NCBI GenBank assembly: GCA_045863195.1
Contig: BTUI01000003.1
Location: 124,001-188,000 of the forward strand
DNA from: W-Chloroflexi-9 sp045863195
GTDB taxonomy: Bacteria; Chloroflexota; Dehalococcoidia; UBA2979
Reading direction: 5' to 3'
DNA: 64,000 bases
Part shown: in pieces, positions 34,801-43,697 of the stretch
Numbering within the stretch: position 1 is the first letter of the stretch
How the letters are laid out: each line of letters opens with the position of its first letter
Position numbers and translations under genes: made by a program
Notes under the pieces: model-generated
What the model saw: only the letters and a program-made list of their open reading frames with translations
What the model was told of the DNA's origin: nothing
The model's database searches: none

Positions 34801-36026
34801 CGCGCCAGCCGTCCTCGCGCTCCTCGGCGGCCCCGGCCGTGCGTGCGCACGCGCCGGACTATCTGCTGCTGACCGTGGTGATCGTGCTGAGCGTGATCGG
34901 GCTGATCGCCGTCTACTCCTCCTCGTACGTCCTCGGCGAGGCGCAGTTCGGCGACGCCAACTACTTCGTGAAGAAGCAGGGCATCTTCCTGCTCATGGGC
35001 ATGGTGCTCATGTTCATGGCGATGCGGTTCCCGTATCGCGCGCTGATGCGGCTGAGTCCGCTGCTGATGCTCGGCACGCTCGTCGCGCTCGCGCTGGTGC
35101 TGATCCCGGGGATCGGCATCGAGCAGAACGGCGCACGGTCGTGGATCGCCATGCCCTCGCCGCTGCCGCCGCTCCAGCCCTCGGAACTGGCGAAGCTGGC
35201 GGTGCTCATCTACCTCGCCGCGTGGCTCTCCGCGAAGGGCGACCTGCTCCACGACGTGTCACTGGGCGTGATCCCATTCGTGGGCATGGTCGGCGTGGTG
35301 ACGGCGCTCATCATCCTGGAGCCCGACGTCGGCACGGCGGTCATGGTCGCCGGGATCACGGGCGTGCTCTTCTTCGTGGCGGGGGCACGCCTGTCGCACG
35401 TCCTGGTGCTGGGCGCGAGCGGCCTCGTCACGGTCGTCATGCTGATCCTCGCGGGCGGCTACCGCATGGACCGCATCACCGCGTTCCTGGACGCCGAGTC
35501 CGACCCCTCCGGCGTGGGCTTCCACGCGATCCAGCTGCTGGTCGCCTTCGGCTCCGGCGGCTTCACGGGCGTGGGCCTGGGCGTCTCCCGGCAGAAGTTC
35601 TTCTACGTCCCCGGTTCCCACACGGACGGCGTGCTCGCGATCATCGGCGAGGAACTGGGCTTCATCGGCGTCGCCATGGTGATGGCGCTGTTCGTGCTGC
35701 TCCTGTGGCGAGGCTTCCTGATCGCCCGCCGCGCGGACACCCAGTTCGGCTCGCTGATCGCGATGGGCGTGCTCGCCTGGATCACCATCCAGATGCTGAT
35801 CAACGTCGGCGGCGTGACGCGGCTGATGCCGCTCACCGGCATCCCGCTGCCGTTCATCTCCTACGGTGGCTCCGCCCTTCTCAGCCTCTTCCTCGCGGTC
35901 GGGGTGCTGCTCTCCGTCTCCCGCTACACCGCCGTCACCGTGACCGAGCCGGCCGAGGCGCGCGGCGCACGGCGGCCGATCGCACCTCGACGTCCCCCGC
36001 TGTCGACGACCGGGGGGACGCGATGA
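34797..36026 (+). CDS. ftsW: Peptidoglycan glycosyltransferase FtsW (SEDS family)
   Basis: The 409-residue SEDS protein has about ten membrane spans, the conserved extracytoplasmic segments (ESDPSGVGFHAIQLLVAFGS and SHTDGVLAIIGEELGF) and the C-terminal IPLPFISYGGSALL. FtsW polymerises lipid II at the septum with FtsI. Both ends overlap neighbours by 4 bp (murD, murG). Confidence 0.95.
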   Translation: MTRQPSSRSSAAPAVRAHAPDYLLLTVVIVLSVIGLIAVYSSSYVLGEAQFGDANYFVKKQGIFLLMGMVLMFMAMRFPYRALMRLSPLLMLGTLVALALVLIPGIGIEQNGARSWIAMPSPLPPLQPSELAKLAVLIYLAAWLSAKGDLLHDVSLGVIPFVGMVGVVTALIILEPDVGTAVMVAGITGVLFFVAGARLSHVLVLGASGLVTVVMLILAGGYRMDRITAFLDAESDPSGVGFHAIQLLVAFGSGGFTGVGLGVSRQKFFYVPGSHTDGVLAIIGEELGFIGVAMVMALFVLLLWRGFLIARRADTQFGSLIAMGVLAWITIQMLINVGGVTRLMPLTGIPLPFISYGGSALLSLFLAVGVLLSVSRYTAVTVTEPAEARGARRPIAPRRPPLSTTGGTR

Positions 36027-37099
36027 AGTACGCGCTTGCCGGCGGCGGCACGGGCGGCCACGTCTACCCGGCGGTGGCCGTCGCGGAGCGTCTGCGCGAG
36101 GTCGAGGGCGTGACGCTGGTCTACTACGGGACCGAGCGCGGCCCGGAGCACACCGTCGCGGAGCGCGAGGGCTTCGAGTTCCGCGCCATCCCCGCCTCGC
36201 AGGTGCGGGTGCGATCACCGCTGCGCCTCGCCCGCGGGCTGTTTCGCCTGTGGCAGGGGACGCGCGCGGCCGGGGCGTGGCTGGACCGTGACCGCCCGGC
36301 GGCGGTGTTCGCGACGGGTGGCTACGCCGCCGCGCCCGTGGGCCGCGCCGCGAAGCAGCGCAAGATCCCTCTCATCGTCTTCCTCCCGGACGCGCACCCC
36401 GGCTGGGCCGTGCGCTTCCTCGCGCGCTACGCCACGACCGTGGCCTGCGCGGTGGACGCCGCCGTCCCGAGCCTCCCGGCCGGGCGCACGGTGGTGACCG
36501 GCTACCCGGTCCGCCGCCAGTTCCTGGAGGCGACCCGCGCCGAGGGCGTCGCGAAGTTCGGGCTCGACCCGGCGCTGCCGACGGTGCTCGTCGCCGGCGG
36601 ATCGCTCGGCGCGCACTCGATCAACCTCGTGGTCGCGCGGTCGCTGCCGCGCTGGCTGGAGGTGGCGCAGGTCATCCACGTCTCCGGCCGCGACGAGGAG
36701 CACTGGCTGGCGAAGGAGCGCGAGCGACTGCCGGAGCACCTGCGCGCCCGCTACCACCTCCACGCCTACACGGAGGAGATGGCGTACGCGATGGCCGCGT
36801 CCGACCTCGCCGTGACGCGCGCGGGCGCATCCACGCTCGGCGAACTGCCGGTGATGGGGCTTCCGGCGATCGTGATCCCGGGCGGATTCTCCGACCAGCA
36901 GGTCAACGCGAACTACCTCGCGCGGACGGGGGCGGCGATCCACCTCCCGTCCGACCGGCTGGACGAGATCGAGACGCTGGTCAGCGACCTGCTCGTGGAC
37001 GGCACGCGCCGCGGGACGATGGCGGACGCGATGCGCGCGCTCGCCCACCCGGAGGCGGCAGAGCGACTGGCGCAGATGGTGCGGGAGGTGGCCGCATGA
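36023..37099 (+). CDS. murG: Lipid II synthase MurG (UDP-GlcNAc transferase)
   Basis: Peripheral membrane GT-B glycosyltransferase converting lipid I to lipid II. The 358-residue protein has the N-terminal GGGTGGHVYPAVAVA loop, a second VLVAGGSLGAHSIN loop, and the UDP-GlcNAc site RAGASTLGELPVMGLPAIVI with DQQVNANYL. ATG overlaps the ftsW stop; its stop overlaps murC. Confidence 0.95.
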   Translation: MKYALAGGGTGGHVYPAVAVAERLREVEGVTLVYYGTERGPEHTVAEREGFEFRAIPASQVRVRSPLRLARGLFRLWQGTRAAGAWLDRDRPAAVFATGGYAAAPVGRAAKQRKIPLIVFLPDAHPGWAVRFLARYATTVACAVDAAVPSLPAGRTVVTGYPVRRQFLEATRAEGVAKFGLDPALPTVLVAGGSLGAHSINLVVARSLPRWLEVAQVIHVSGRDEEHWLAKERERLPEHLRARYHLHAYTEEMAYAMAASDLAVTRAGASTLGELPVMGLPAIVIPGGFSDQQVNANYLARTGAAIHLPSDRLDEIETLVSDLLVDGTRRGTMADAMRALAHPEAAERLAQMVREVAA

Positions 37100-38538
37100 T
37101 CGGCCTCAAGCCCCGCCCGCGCGGCCAGAACGGCAACGGCATCCCGAAGCGCGTCCACCTGGTGGGCGCGGGCGGCATCCACATGTCCGCGATCGGCCAG
37201 ATCCTGCTGCAGCGTGGCCACGAGGTGACCGGCTCCGACCTCACGCTCTCCGAGCACACCGCGCGGATCGAACGCCTCGGCGGCACCGTCTACCGCGGCC
37301 ATGCCGCCTCCAACCTCGGCCGTGCGGAACTGGTCGTCGCGACCGCCGCGGCGAAGAGCGACAACCCGGAGATCGTGGAGGCGCGCCACCGCGGCATCCC
37401 CGTGGTCTCGCGCGCCGACATGGTCCAGCGGCTCATCGCGGAGCGCGAGGTGATCGCCGTCGCCGGCACGCACGGCAAGACGACCACCTCCTCGCTCGTC
37501 GCCGTGATGGGCGTTCGCGCGGAGATGGACCCGCTCGTCCTCCTCGGCGGCGACGCGCGCGACCTCGGCGACGCGAACGCGCGCGACGGCGCGGGCCGCT
37601 TCGCGGTGGTCGAGGCGGACGAGTACGCGGAGGCGTTCCTGCAGTACGAGCCGTACATCGCCCTCGTCACCAACGTGGAGCCGGACCACCTCGACTACTA
37701 CGGGACGCCGGAGGCGTACCGGGAGGCGTTCCTGAAGTTCGCGCGCCGCGTGCGGGCGGACGGGACGCTCATCGTCTGCGCCGACCAGGCGGGCGCGGCG
37801 GCGCTCGGTGCGCAACGCGCCGCCGAGGGCGCGCGCGTGGAGCGGTACGGCATCGACGCGGAGGACGCCGAGTGGCGCGCGACGCGGGTGCGCGGCAACG
37901 ACCACGGCGGACTGGACGCGGTGGTGCTGCTCAACGGCACCGAACTCGGACGGCTCTCGCTGAGCATCCCCGGGCGTCACAACCTGCTGAACGCGCTCGG
38001 CGCGCTTGCTGCCTCCATGCGCGCCGGCGTCGACTTCTACCGTGCCGGCCTCGCCGCGACCGCCTTCCAGGGCGCACGCCGCCGCTTCGAGGTGCTCGGC
38101 GACGTGACGACGCGCGACGGCGGCGTGGCGACGGTGGTGGACGACTACGCCCACCACCCCACCGAGGTGCGCGCGACCGTCCTCGCGGCGAAGCAGCGCT
38201 TCCCGGCGCGCCGCCTCTTCGGCTGCTTCCAGCCGCACACGTACACGCGCACCGAGTACCTCCTCGAAGAGTTCAAGACCTGCTTCGAGGGGCTCGACAC
38301 GCTCTACCTGCTCCGCACCTACGAAGCACGCGAGACGGCGGACCGCGGCCTGGACGCGAACGCGCTGGCGGACGCCCTCCAGCGCCCTGTCCCGGCGGCC
38401 ACGTTCGACACGTTCGAGGCAGCGGCTGACGCGGTCGCGGAGGCGCTGCGCAGCGGCGACGTGTTCTTCACGATCGGCGCCGGCGACGTCACCGACCTCG
38501 GGCCGATGGTGATCGAGCGGCTGGGGGGGACGCGATGA
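37096..38538 (+). CDS. murC: UDP-MurNAc--L-alanine ligase MurC
   Basis: First Mur ligase of the pathway. The 480-residue protein has the MurC start (HLVGAGGIHMSAIGQILLQRG), the ATP loop GTHGKTTTSSLVAV, the EADEYAEAFLQYEP and NVEPDHLDYYGTPEAY blocks, and VVDDYAHHPTEVRATVLAAK in the C-terminal domain. MurB, often fused or next to murC, is not here. Overlaps murG and ddl by 4 bp. Confidence 0.95.
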   Translation: MIGLKPRPRGQNGNGIPKRVHLVGAGGIHMSAIGQILLQRGHEVTGSDLTLSEHTARIERLGGTVYRGHAASNLGRAELVVATAAAKSDNPEIVEARHRGIPVVSRADMVQRLIAEREVIAVAGTHGKTTTSSLVAVMGVRAEMDPLVLLGGDARDLGDANARDGAGRFAVVEADEYAEAFLQYEPYIALVTNVEPDHLDYYGTPEAYREAFLKFARRVRADGTLIVCADQAGAAALGAQRAAEGARVERYGIDAEDAEWRATRVRGNDHGGLDAVVLLNGTELGRLSLSIPGRHNLLNALGALAASMRAGVDFYRAGLAATAFQGARRRFEVLGDVTTRDGGVATVVDDYAHHPTEVRATVLAAKQRFPARRLFGCFQPHTYTRTEYLLEEFKTCFEGLDTLYLLRTYEARETADRGLDANALADALQRPVPAATFDTFEAAADAVAEALRSGDVFFTIGAGDVTDLGPMVIERLGGTR

Positions 38539-39617
38539 CCGCGACCACCCTCACCCGACGCCGCCTCGCGGTCATCTTCGGCGGCCGCTCCACGGAGCAC
38601 GAGGTCTCCGTGGTCTCCGCGCGCGGCGTGATGCGCGAAGCCGATCCCGACCGCTTCGAGGTGATCCCAGTGGGGATCACGAAGGGCGGCGCGTGGCTCA
38701 CGCCGGAGGAGACCCGGTCGCGCCTCGCACGCGTCGAGGCCGGCGAACGCCGCGACATCGGCGACGAGCGCGGCGGCGGCGTGTTCGCCTACCCGCGCGT
38801 CATGGAGACGCTGCGCGAGGTGGACGTGGTCTTCCCGATCGTGCACGGCACGTTCGGGGAGGACGGCACGCTTCAGGGGCTGCTGGAGATGGCGGACCTG
38901 CCGTACGTCGGCCCCGGTGTCGCCGCCAGTGCCGCCGGCATGGACAAGGCGCTGATGCGCGCGGTCTTCGCCGCGCACGACATCCCCCAGGCGCGCTACC
39001 TGGTGCTGCGCGACGACGAGGCGCGCGCGCCGGGCGCGGAGACGTTCCGCGAGATCGAGCGCGCCATCGGCTATCCGTGCTTCGTGAAGCCGGCGAACGG
39101 CGGCTCCTCGGTCGGCGTGGGCAAGGCCCGCTCGCGCGAGGACGCCGGGACGGCGATCGCGGAGGCGGCGCGGTACGACCGCAAGGTGCTGGTGGAGGAG
39201 GCGCTCTCCGGCCAGGAAGTGGAGTGCGCCGTCCTCGGCAACCGCGACCCGCAGCCCTCGCCGCTGGGGGAGATCCGGCCGAGCACGGAGTTCTACGACT
39301 ACCAGGCGAAGTACCTGGACGACTCCGCCGCGCTCATCGTCCCCGCCGAGGTGGACGAGGCGACGGCCGCGCGCGTCCGCGACCTGGCGGTGCGCGCGTT
39401 CCGGGCGCTGGACTGCGCCGGCCTCTCGCGCGTGGACTTCTTCGTGCAGCCGGACGGCTCCGTGAAGTGCATCGAGGTCAACACCCTGCCCGGCTTCACC
39501 CCGATCTCCATGTACCCGCGCCTCTGGCAGGAGGCGGGCGTCTCTTACCGCGACCTGATCACGCGGCTCGTGGACCTCGCGTTCGAGCGGTTCGAGGAGG
39601 CACGCCGCCATGCGTGA
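38535..39617 (+). CDS. ddl: D-alanine--D-alanine ligase
   Basis: ATP-grasp ligase making D-Ala-D-Ala, the MurF substrate. The 360-residue protein shows FGGRSTEHEVSVVSA at the N-terminus, PIVHGTFGEDGTLQGLLE, FVKPANGGSSVGVGKA for ATP binding and EVNTLPGFTPISMYPRL for metal binding. The glycine-rich start and Tyr in LPYVGPGV fit a normal D-Ala-D-Ala enzyme rather than a D-lactate type (inference). Overlaps murC by 4 bp and ftsQ by 8 bp. Confidence 0.95.
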   Translation: MTATTLTRRRLAVIFGGRSTEHEVSVVSARGVMREADPDRFEVIPVGITKGGAWLTPEETRSRLARVEAGERRDIGDERGGGVFAYPRVMETLREVDVVFPIVHGTFGEDGTLQGLLEMADLPYVGPGVAASAAGMDKALMRAVFAAHDIPQARYLVLRDDEARAPGAETFREIERAIGYPCFVKPANGGSSVGVGKARSREDAGTAIAEAARYDRKVLVEEALSGQEVECAVLGNRDPQPSPLGEIRPSTEFYDYQAKYLDDSAALIVPAEVDEATAARVRDLAVRAFRALDCAGLSRVDFFVQPDGSVKCIEVNTLPGFTPISMYPRLWQEAGVSYRDLITRLVDLAFERFEEARRHA

Positions 39618-40521
39618 CCTCTTCCGCAACCTCCGCATGCCCGGCACGAAGCCAAACCCCTACCCGCGCGGTCGCGTGGGCACGCCGGCGCGCAGCACGC
39701 CCGCGCGCGGGCTGCCGTCCCGCCAGGCCCCGGCCCGCTCGTGGTCACTCGGCCCGGCCGAGCGTCCCCGCCCCCGTCGCCAGACAGCGTCAGCCATCCC
39801 GTGGCGCCGCATCGGCATCCTCGCGGGCTCGGCCGTTGCGAGCCTGGCGCTGCTGTACGGAAGCGCATGGGTGCTGACGAGCGACCTGCTACGGGTGCGA
39901 CAGGTGGACGTGGTGGGCGCCCAGGTCGCCGACCCGGTGGCGGTCGCGGCGGCCGCGGCCATCGGCGGCTCCTCGATGCTCACGCTCGACCTCCACGAGG
40001 TGGAGGCGGTGGTGGCGGCCGCGCTGCCGGCGGTGAAGAGCGCCACGGTGACGCGCGAGTGGCCGCAGGGCGTGCGCGTGGAGGTGGTGGAGCACCAGGC
40101 GTGGGGCTACTGGCAGGTGGCCGGCCAGGTGCTGGTGATCGACGCCGAGGGGCATGTCCTGGAGGCCTCCCGCCCAGCGCCGGCGGACGCCCCGACGATC
40201 GTGGAGGTCGCCGCGCCGCGCGACCTGCGCGAGGGCACGGTGGGCGACCCGGACACGGTGAAGATGGTTGCCCGCCTGCTGGCGGACGGGGTGTTCGAGC
40301 GCAACGGCGTGCGCACCACCGGGTTCGTCTTCCAGCGCGACCGCGGGCTGACGGTGATCGCGGACGGCGCGCCAGCGGCGGTCTTCGGCGATTCCTCCAA
40401 CTACGAGTTCAAAGTCCAGGCGCTCGAGGCGGTGCTGTCACGGCTCCGCACTGCCGACGCCGGTGCTCCCCAGGTGGCGGAGGTCGACCTCCGCTTCGGC
40501 CGGAACGTGGTGATGCGATGA
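39610..40521 (+). CDS. ftsQ: Cell division protein FtsQ/DivIB
   Basis: The 303-residue protein has a long basic, Pro/Arg-rich cytoplasmic segment (about 60 residues), one membrane span (about 66-86, IGILAGSAVASLALLYGSAW), then a POTRA domain starting LLRVRQVDVVGAQVADPVAV and the FtsQ beta domain. FtsQ links early and late divisome proteins. The start overlaps ddl by 8 bp. ftsA follows by 13 bp. Confidence 0.9.
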   Translation: MRDLFRNLRMPGTKPNPYPRGRVGTPARSTPARGLPSRQAPARSWSLGPAERPRPRRQTASAIPWRRIGILAGSAVASLALLYGSAWVLTSDLLRVRQVDVVGAQVADPVAVAAAAAIGGSSMLTLDLHEVEAVVAAALPAVKSATVTREWPQGVRVEVVEHQAWGYWQVAGQVLVIDAEGHVLEASRPAPADAPTIVEVAAPRDLREGTVGDPDTVKMVARLLADGVFERNGVRTTGFVFQRDRGLTVIADGAPAAVFGDSSNYEFKVQALEAVLSRLRTADAGAPQVAEVDLRFGRNVVMR

Positions 40522-40534
40522 CAGGGGACGCCTG

Positions 40535-41773
40535 ATGGCCAGCCATACGCTTGCCGCCATCGACGTCGGTACGACGAAGGTGTGCACCATCGTCGCCGAG
40601 GTCACCGCGCAGCAGGAGTTGCGCATCCTGGGGGTGGGGATCGGCCCGTCGGCCGGCCTCTCCCGCGGGATGGTGGACAACATCCACGCGGCGATCGAGG
40701 CGATCGCGTCCTCCGTGGAGCGTGCCGAACGCGCCTCCGGGACGCGCATCCTCTCCGCGCACGTGGGCATCGCCGGGCCGCACGTTTCGTCCATGAACTC
40801 GCGCGGGATCGTGGCGATCGCCGACCCGCGCCACCCGATTGCGGACGGTGACGTGAACCGGGCGCTGGAGAGCGCGCGGATCGTGAACGTGCCACCGAAC
40901 CGGGAGGTCATCCACGTGGTGCCCCGGTTCTACGTGGTGGACGGCCAGGACCACGTGGTCGACCCGCTGGGGATGTTCGGGTCGCGGCTGGACGTGGAGA
41001 CGCACGTCGTCACCTCCTCCACGTCCGCGATGAACAACCTGATCCAGTGCGTGGAGGGCGCGGGCGTCCGCGTGGAGTCGCTCATCCTGGAGCCGCTCGC
41101 CTCCGCCGAGGCGGTGCTGTCGCGCGAGGAGATCACGCAGGGCTCAGTCCTCATCGACATCGGCGGCGGCACGACCGACCTGGCGGTGTTCGTGGAGGGG
41201 GCGGTCGTCCACACGGCGGTGCTGCCGATCGGCGGCGTCCACATGACGCGCGACCTGGTGGTGGCGCTGCGCGTGCCGCAGCCCTCCGCGGAGCAGGCGA
41301 AGCGCCAGTGGGGCCACGTCATCCCCTCCATGGTCCCGGAGGACGAAGAGGTGGAGCTGGAGGCGTTCGGCTCGGAGGCGGCGAAGACCGTCCGCCGCCG
41401 GCTGATCGCCCAGGTGCTGCAGGCGCGCACCGAGGAACTGTTCGAGATGGTCGAAGCGGAGATCCGTCGCGGGGCCGACCCCGAGATGCTCTCCGCCGGC
41501 GCCGTGTTGAGCGGGGGGGCGTCTGGCCTCCCCGGCATCGACCTCCTCGCGGAGGACGTGCTGCACCTGCCGGCACGCATCGGCCGGCCGCGCCACCTGG
41601 CGGGGCTGTCCGACATCCTGCACGACCCGGCGTACGCCACCTCCGTGGGGCTGCTGCGCTGGTCGCTGAAGGAGCAGGAGATCATGTTCCGTTCGTCGCC
41701 GAGCCCCGTGCCGGCGCTGGGCGGGCTGTTCAAGAAGGTTGCGCACCTGATGCGGGTCATTCTTCCCCAGTGA
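40535..41773 (+). CDS. ftsA: Cell division protein FtsA
   Basis: Actin-like protein that tethers FtsZ to the membrane. The 412-residue protein has the phosphate loops AIDVGTTKVCTIV and IDIGGGTTDLAVF, an SHS2/1C domain, and an amphipathic C-terminal helix (GLFKKVAHLMRVILPQ) that should bind the membrane. Length is normal. It lies between ftsQ and ftsZ; the gap to the proposed long ftsZ start is 35 bp. Confidence 0.94.
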   Translation: MASHTLAAIDVGTTKVCTIVAEVTAQQELRILGVGIGPSAGLSRGMVDNIHAAIEAIASSVERAERASGTRILSAHVGIAGPHVSSMNSRGIVAIADPRHPIADGDVNRALESARIVNVPPNREVIHVVPRFYVVDGQDHVVDPLGMFGSRLDVETHVVTSSTSAMNNLIQCVEGAGVRVESLILEPLASAEAVLSREEITQGSVLIDIGGGTTDLAVFVEGAVVHTAVLPIGGVHMTRDLVVALRVPQPSAEQAKRQWGHVIPSMVPEDEEVELEAFGSEAAKTVRRRLIAQVLQARTEELFEMVEAEIRRGADPEMLSAGAVLSGGASGLPGIDLLAEDVLHLPARIGRPRHLAGLSDILHDPAYATSVGLLRWSLKEQEIMFRSSPSPVPALGGLFKKVAHLMRVILPQ

Positions 41774-41808
41774 CCCGGGGTGGTGTGCGGCCGGAAGGGT
41801 GGGGAACC

Positions 41809-43419
41809 GTGGAGAAGCAGAGTCACCCGGAGCAGGGCCCGGCCAGCACCGGCTCGCTCTTCGACTACCTGGCCGCTGCGCGCCAGGAAGCCGACGAGCG
41901 CGTCCGGCCGGCCACCCTCTCGATTGTCCGTAGCGACCCCGGCCCCGCCGAGGAGGAGTCCGCCTCCGTGGCCGAGCCGGAGGCGGCGGCACCCGCTGCC
42001 GCCCTCGACCTCGCGGTGGAGCCGGCGCCGCCGGGCCTCGCATCCGAGTTCGACGACCTGCCGCCGGTGGCAGGTACGCAGCGAAGCGGATCGCTTGCGG
42101 AGATCCTCGCGGACCTGGAGGCGCTGACCGTGGAGCGCCCGTCCGCGACACCGACGCCGCCCCCGGCGGCGTCAGCGAACCCGGCGCCGGAGCCGGATCG
42201 CGCGCCCGTGCGGGCGAACCAATCAGGGGAGAGCAGCAGCCGCGAGGCGGGACGCCCGGAGCGCGTCGCCCCTCGGGCCGCACAGAAGGGGACGACGCCC
42301 GTGAGAGCGGCACGACAGGAGCACCAGATGGCCGAGTACGAGGGGCTGCCGCCGATCAAGGTGGTGGGCGTGGGCGGTGGCGGTTCCAACGCCATCAACC
42401 GGATGCTGGCGGCGCGGCTGCCGGGCGTGCAGTACGTGGCGATGAACACGGACATGCAGGCGCTGGAGTTCAGCAAGGCCGAGATCAAGGTCCGCATCGG
42501 CGACCGCCTCACCCGCGGCCTCGGCGCCGGTGCCGACCCGCTGAAGGGCTCCCGCTCCGCCGAGGAGTCCCGGGAGGCGATCGCGGAGGCGCTGGCGGGC
42601 GCCGAGATGGTGTTCGTGACCGCCTGCCTGGGCGGCGGCACCGGCACCGGCGCCGCGCCGATCGTGGCGGAGGTCGCCCGGGAGATGGGCGCCCTCACCA
42701 TCGGCGTGGTGACCAAGCCCTTCACGTTCGAGGGCTCCAAGCGCCGCCAGCAGGCGGAGGAGGGCGTCCGCGACCTGGAGAGCAAGGTGGACACGCTCAT
42801 CGTGATCCACAACGACCGCCTGCTCCAGATGGGCGACGACAAGATCTCCATCGAGGAAGCGTTCTCGATGGCGGACGACGTGCTGCGCCAGGGCATCCAG
42901 GGCATCAGCGAACTGATCACGGTGCCCGGCCTGGTGAACCTGGACTTCGCTGATGTCCGCAAGATCATGTCGGACGCGGGCCCGGCGCTGATGGCGATCG
43001 GCCACGGCCGGGGCGACAACCGCGCCACGGACGCCGCCCGCCAGGCGATCTCCAGCCCGCTGCTGGACGTGGACATCACCGGCGCCCGGGGCGTCCTGTT
43101 CAACGTCACCGGCCCGCGGGACCTGGGCCTGCGCGAACTCGACGCGGCCGCCCGCGTCATCGCCAGCGTGGTGGACCCGGAGGCGGAGATCATCTTCGGC
43201 ACCAGCCTGGACGACTCCCTGAAGGACGAAGTGCGCATCACGGTCATCGCGACCGGCTTCAGCGGCGTGAAGAAGATGAGCGTCCGCCAGGTGCTGGACG
43301 ACATCCGCGAGCCGGAGCCGATCAAGCTCGGCCAGATCCGCCCCGACCCCACGGCCGGCGACGCGCTGACCGAGGCGGACCTGCCCACCTTCCTCCGCCG
43401 GTCGTTCCCCACGCGGTAA
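41809..43419 (+). CDS. ftsZ: Cell division GTPase FtsZ, apparently with a 173-residue N-terminal extension
   Basis: The conserved FtsZ core runs from about residue 174 (MAEYEGLPPIKVVGVGGGG) through the tubulin signature LGGGTGTGAAP and the T7 loop VNLDFADVRKIM. The C-terminal linker is very short (about 20 residues) and ends in the FtsA-binding peptide DLPTFLRRSF. Upstream the frame is open without a stop to a GTG at 41809 with AAGGG 9 nt before it. The extension is Ala/Pro/Glu-rich with two helix-like stretches, SLFDYLAAARQEADERV (16-32) and SLAEILADLEALTVER (95-110), and has coding-like G/C third positions. An internal ATG at 42328 with AGGAG 6 nt upstream would give the normal 363-residue FtsZ; both forms may be made. 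Confidence 0.9.
   Translation: MEKQSHPEQGPASTGSLFDYLAAARQEADERVRPATLSIVRSDPGPAEEESASVAEPEAAAPAAALDLAVEPAPPGLASEFDDLPPVAGTQRSGSLAEILADLEALTVERPSATPTPPPAASANPAPEPDRAPVRANQSGESSSREAGRPERVAPRAAQKGTTPVRAARQEHQMAEYEGLPPIKVVGVGGGGSNAINRMLAARLPGVQYVAMNTDMQALEFSKAEIKVRIGDRLTRGLGAGADPLKGSRSAEESREAIAEALAGAEMVFVTACLGGGTGTGAAPIVAEVAREMGALTIGVVTKPFTFEGSKRRQQAEEGVRDLESKVDTLIVIHNDRLLQMGDDKISIEEAFSMADDVLRQGIQGISELITVPGLVNLDFADVRKIMSDAGPALMAIGHGRGDNRATDAARQAISSPLLDVDITGARGVLFNVTGPRDLGLRELDAAARVIASVVDPEAEIIFGTSLDDSLKDEVRITVIATGFSGVKKMSVRQVLDDIREPEPIKLGQIRPDPTAGDALTEADLPTFLRRSFPTR
42317..42330 (+). promoter_or_regulatory. Internal ribosome-binding site and ATG for core-length FtsZ
   Basis: AGGAG (42317-42321), a 6-nt spacer and ATG (42328) lie inside the extended ftsZ frame exactly where FtsZ normally begins. 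This is a stronger initiation signal than that of the upstream GTG at 41809. Confidence 0.65.
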
Positions 43420-43443
43420 CGCCCGGGAGACGCTGCGATGAAC

Positions 43444-43471
43444 GAAGGGGCGGCCGTGAGGCCGCCCCTTC
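43444..43471 (+). terminator. Terminator hairpin after ftsZ
   Basis: A perfect 12-bp stem (GAAGGGGCGGCC with its complement) and GTGA loop begin 24 bp after the ftsZ stop and close the dcw transcript. The T tail is weak (CTTCTG). Confidence 0.65.
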
Positions 43472-43697
43472 TGCGTCCCGTGGCCGGTCGCCCCATGCGC
43501 GGGCGTGATGCCCGGAGGTGTTCCCCACAGGGCGAAGGCGGTGCTTCCACACGATGGGGACAACATCGGCGGCGGTTGTGGACGGCGCGCCTTGAGGGCG
43601 ACCGTCAACACGCGCAGACTCCAACACCCGAGGACAACCCCGATCCTCCGCCCGTCCTACCTCGTCCCTCCCCCGGTCCGAGAGCGTGATCCTCCGT
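43472..43697. other. Intergenic region between ftsZ and nrdR
   Basis: 226 bp without a convincing gene. It has several near matches to DnaA boxes: TTCCCCACA (43521), TGGGGACAA (43555, 8 of 9 to the complement of TTGTCCACA) and TGTGGACGG (43577). I see no NrdR box, riboswitch or strong promoter. Confidence 0.4.
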
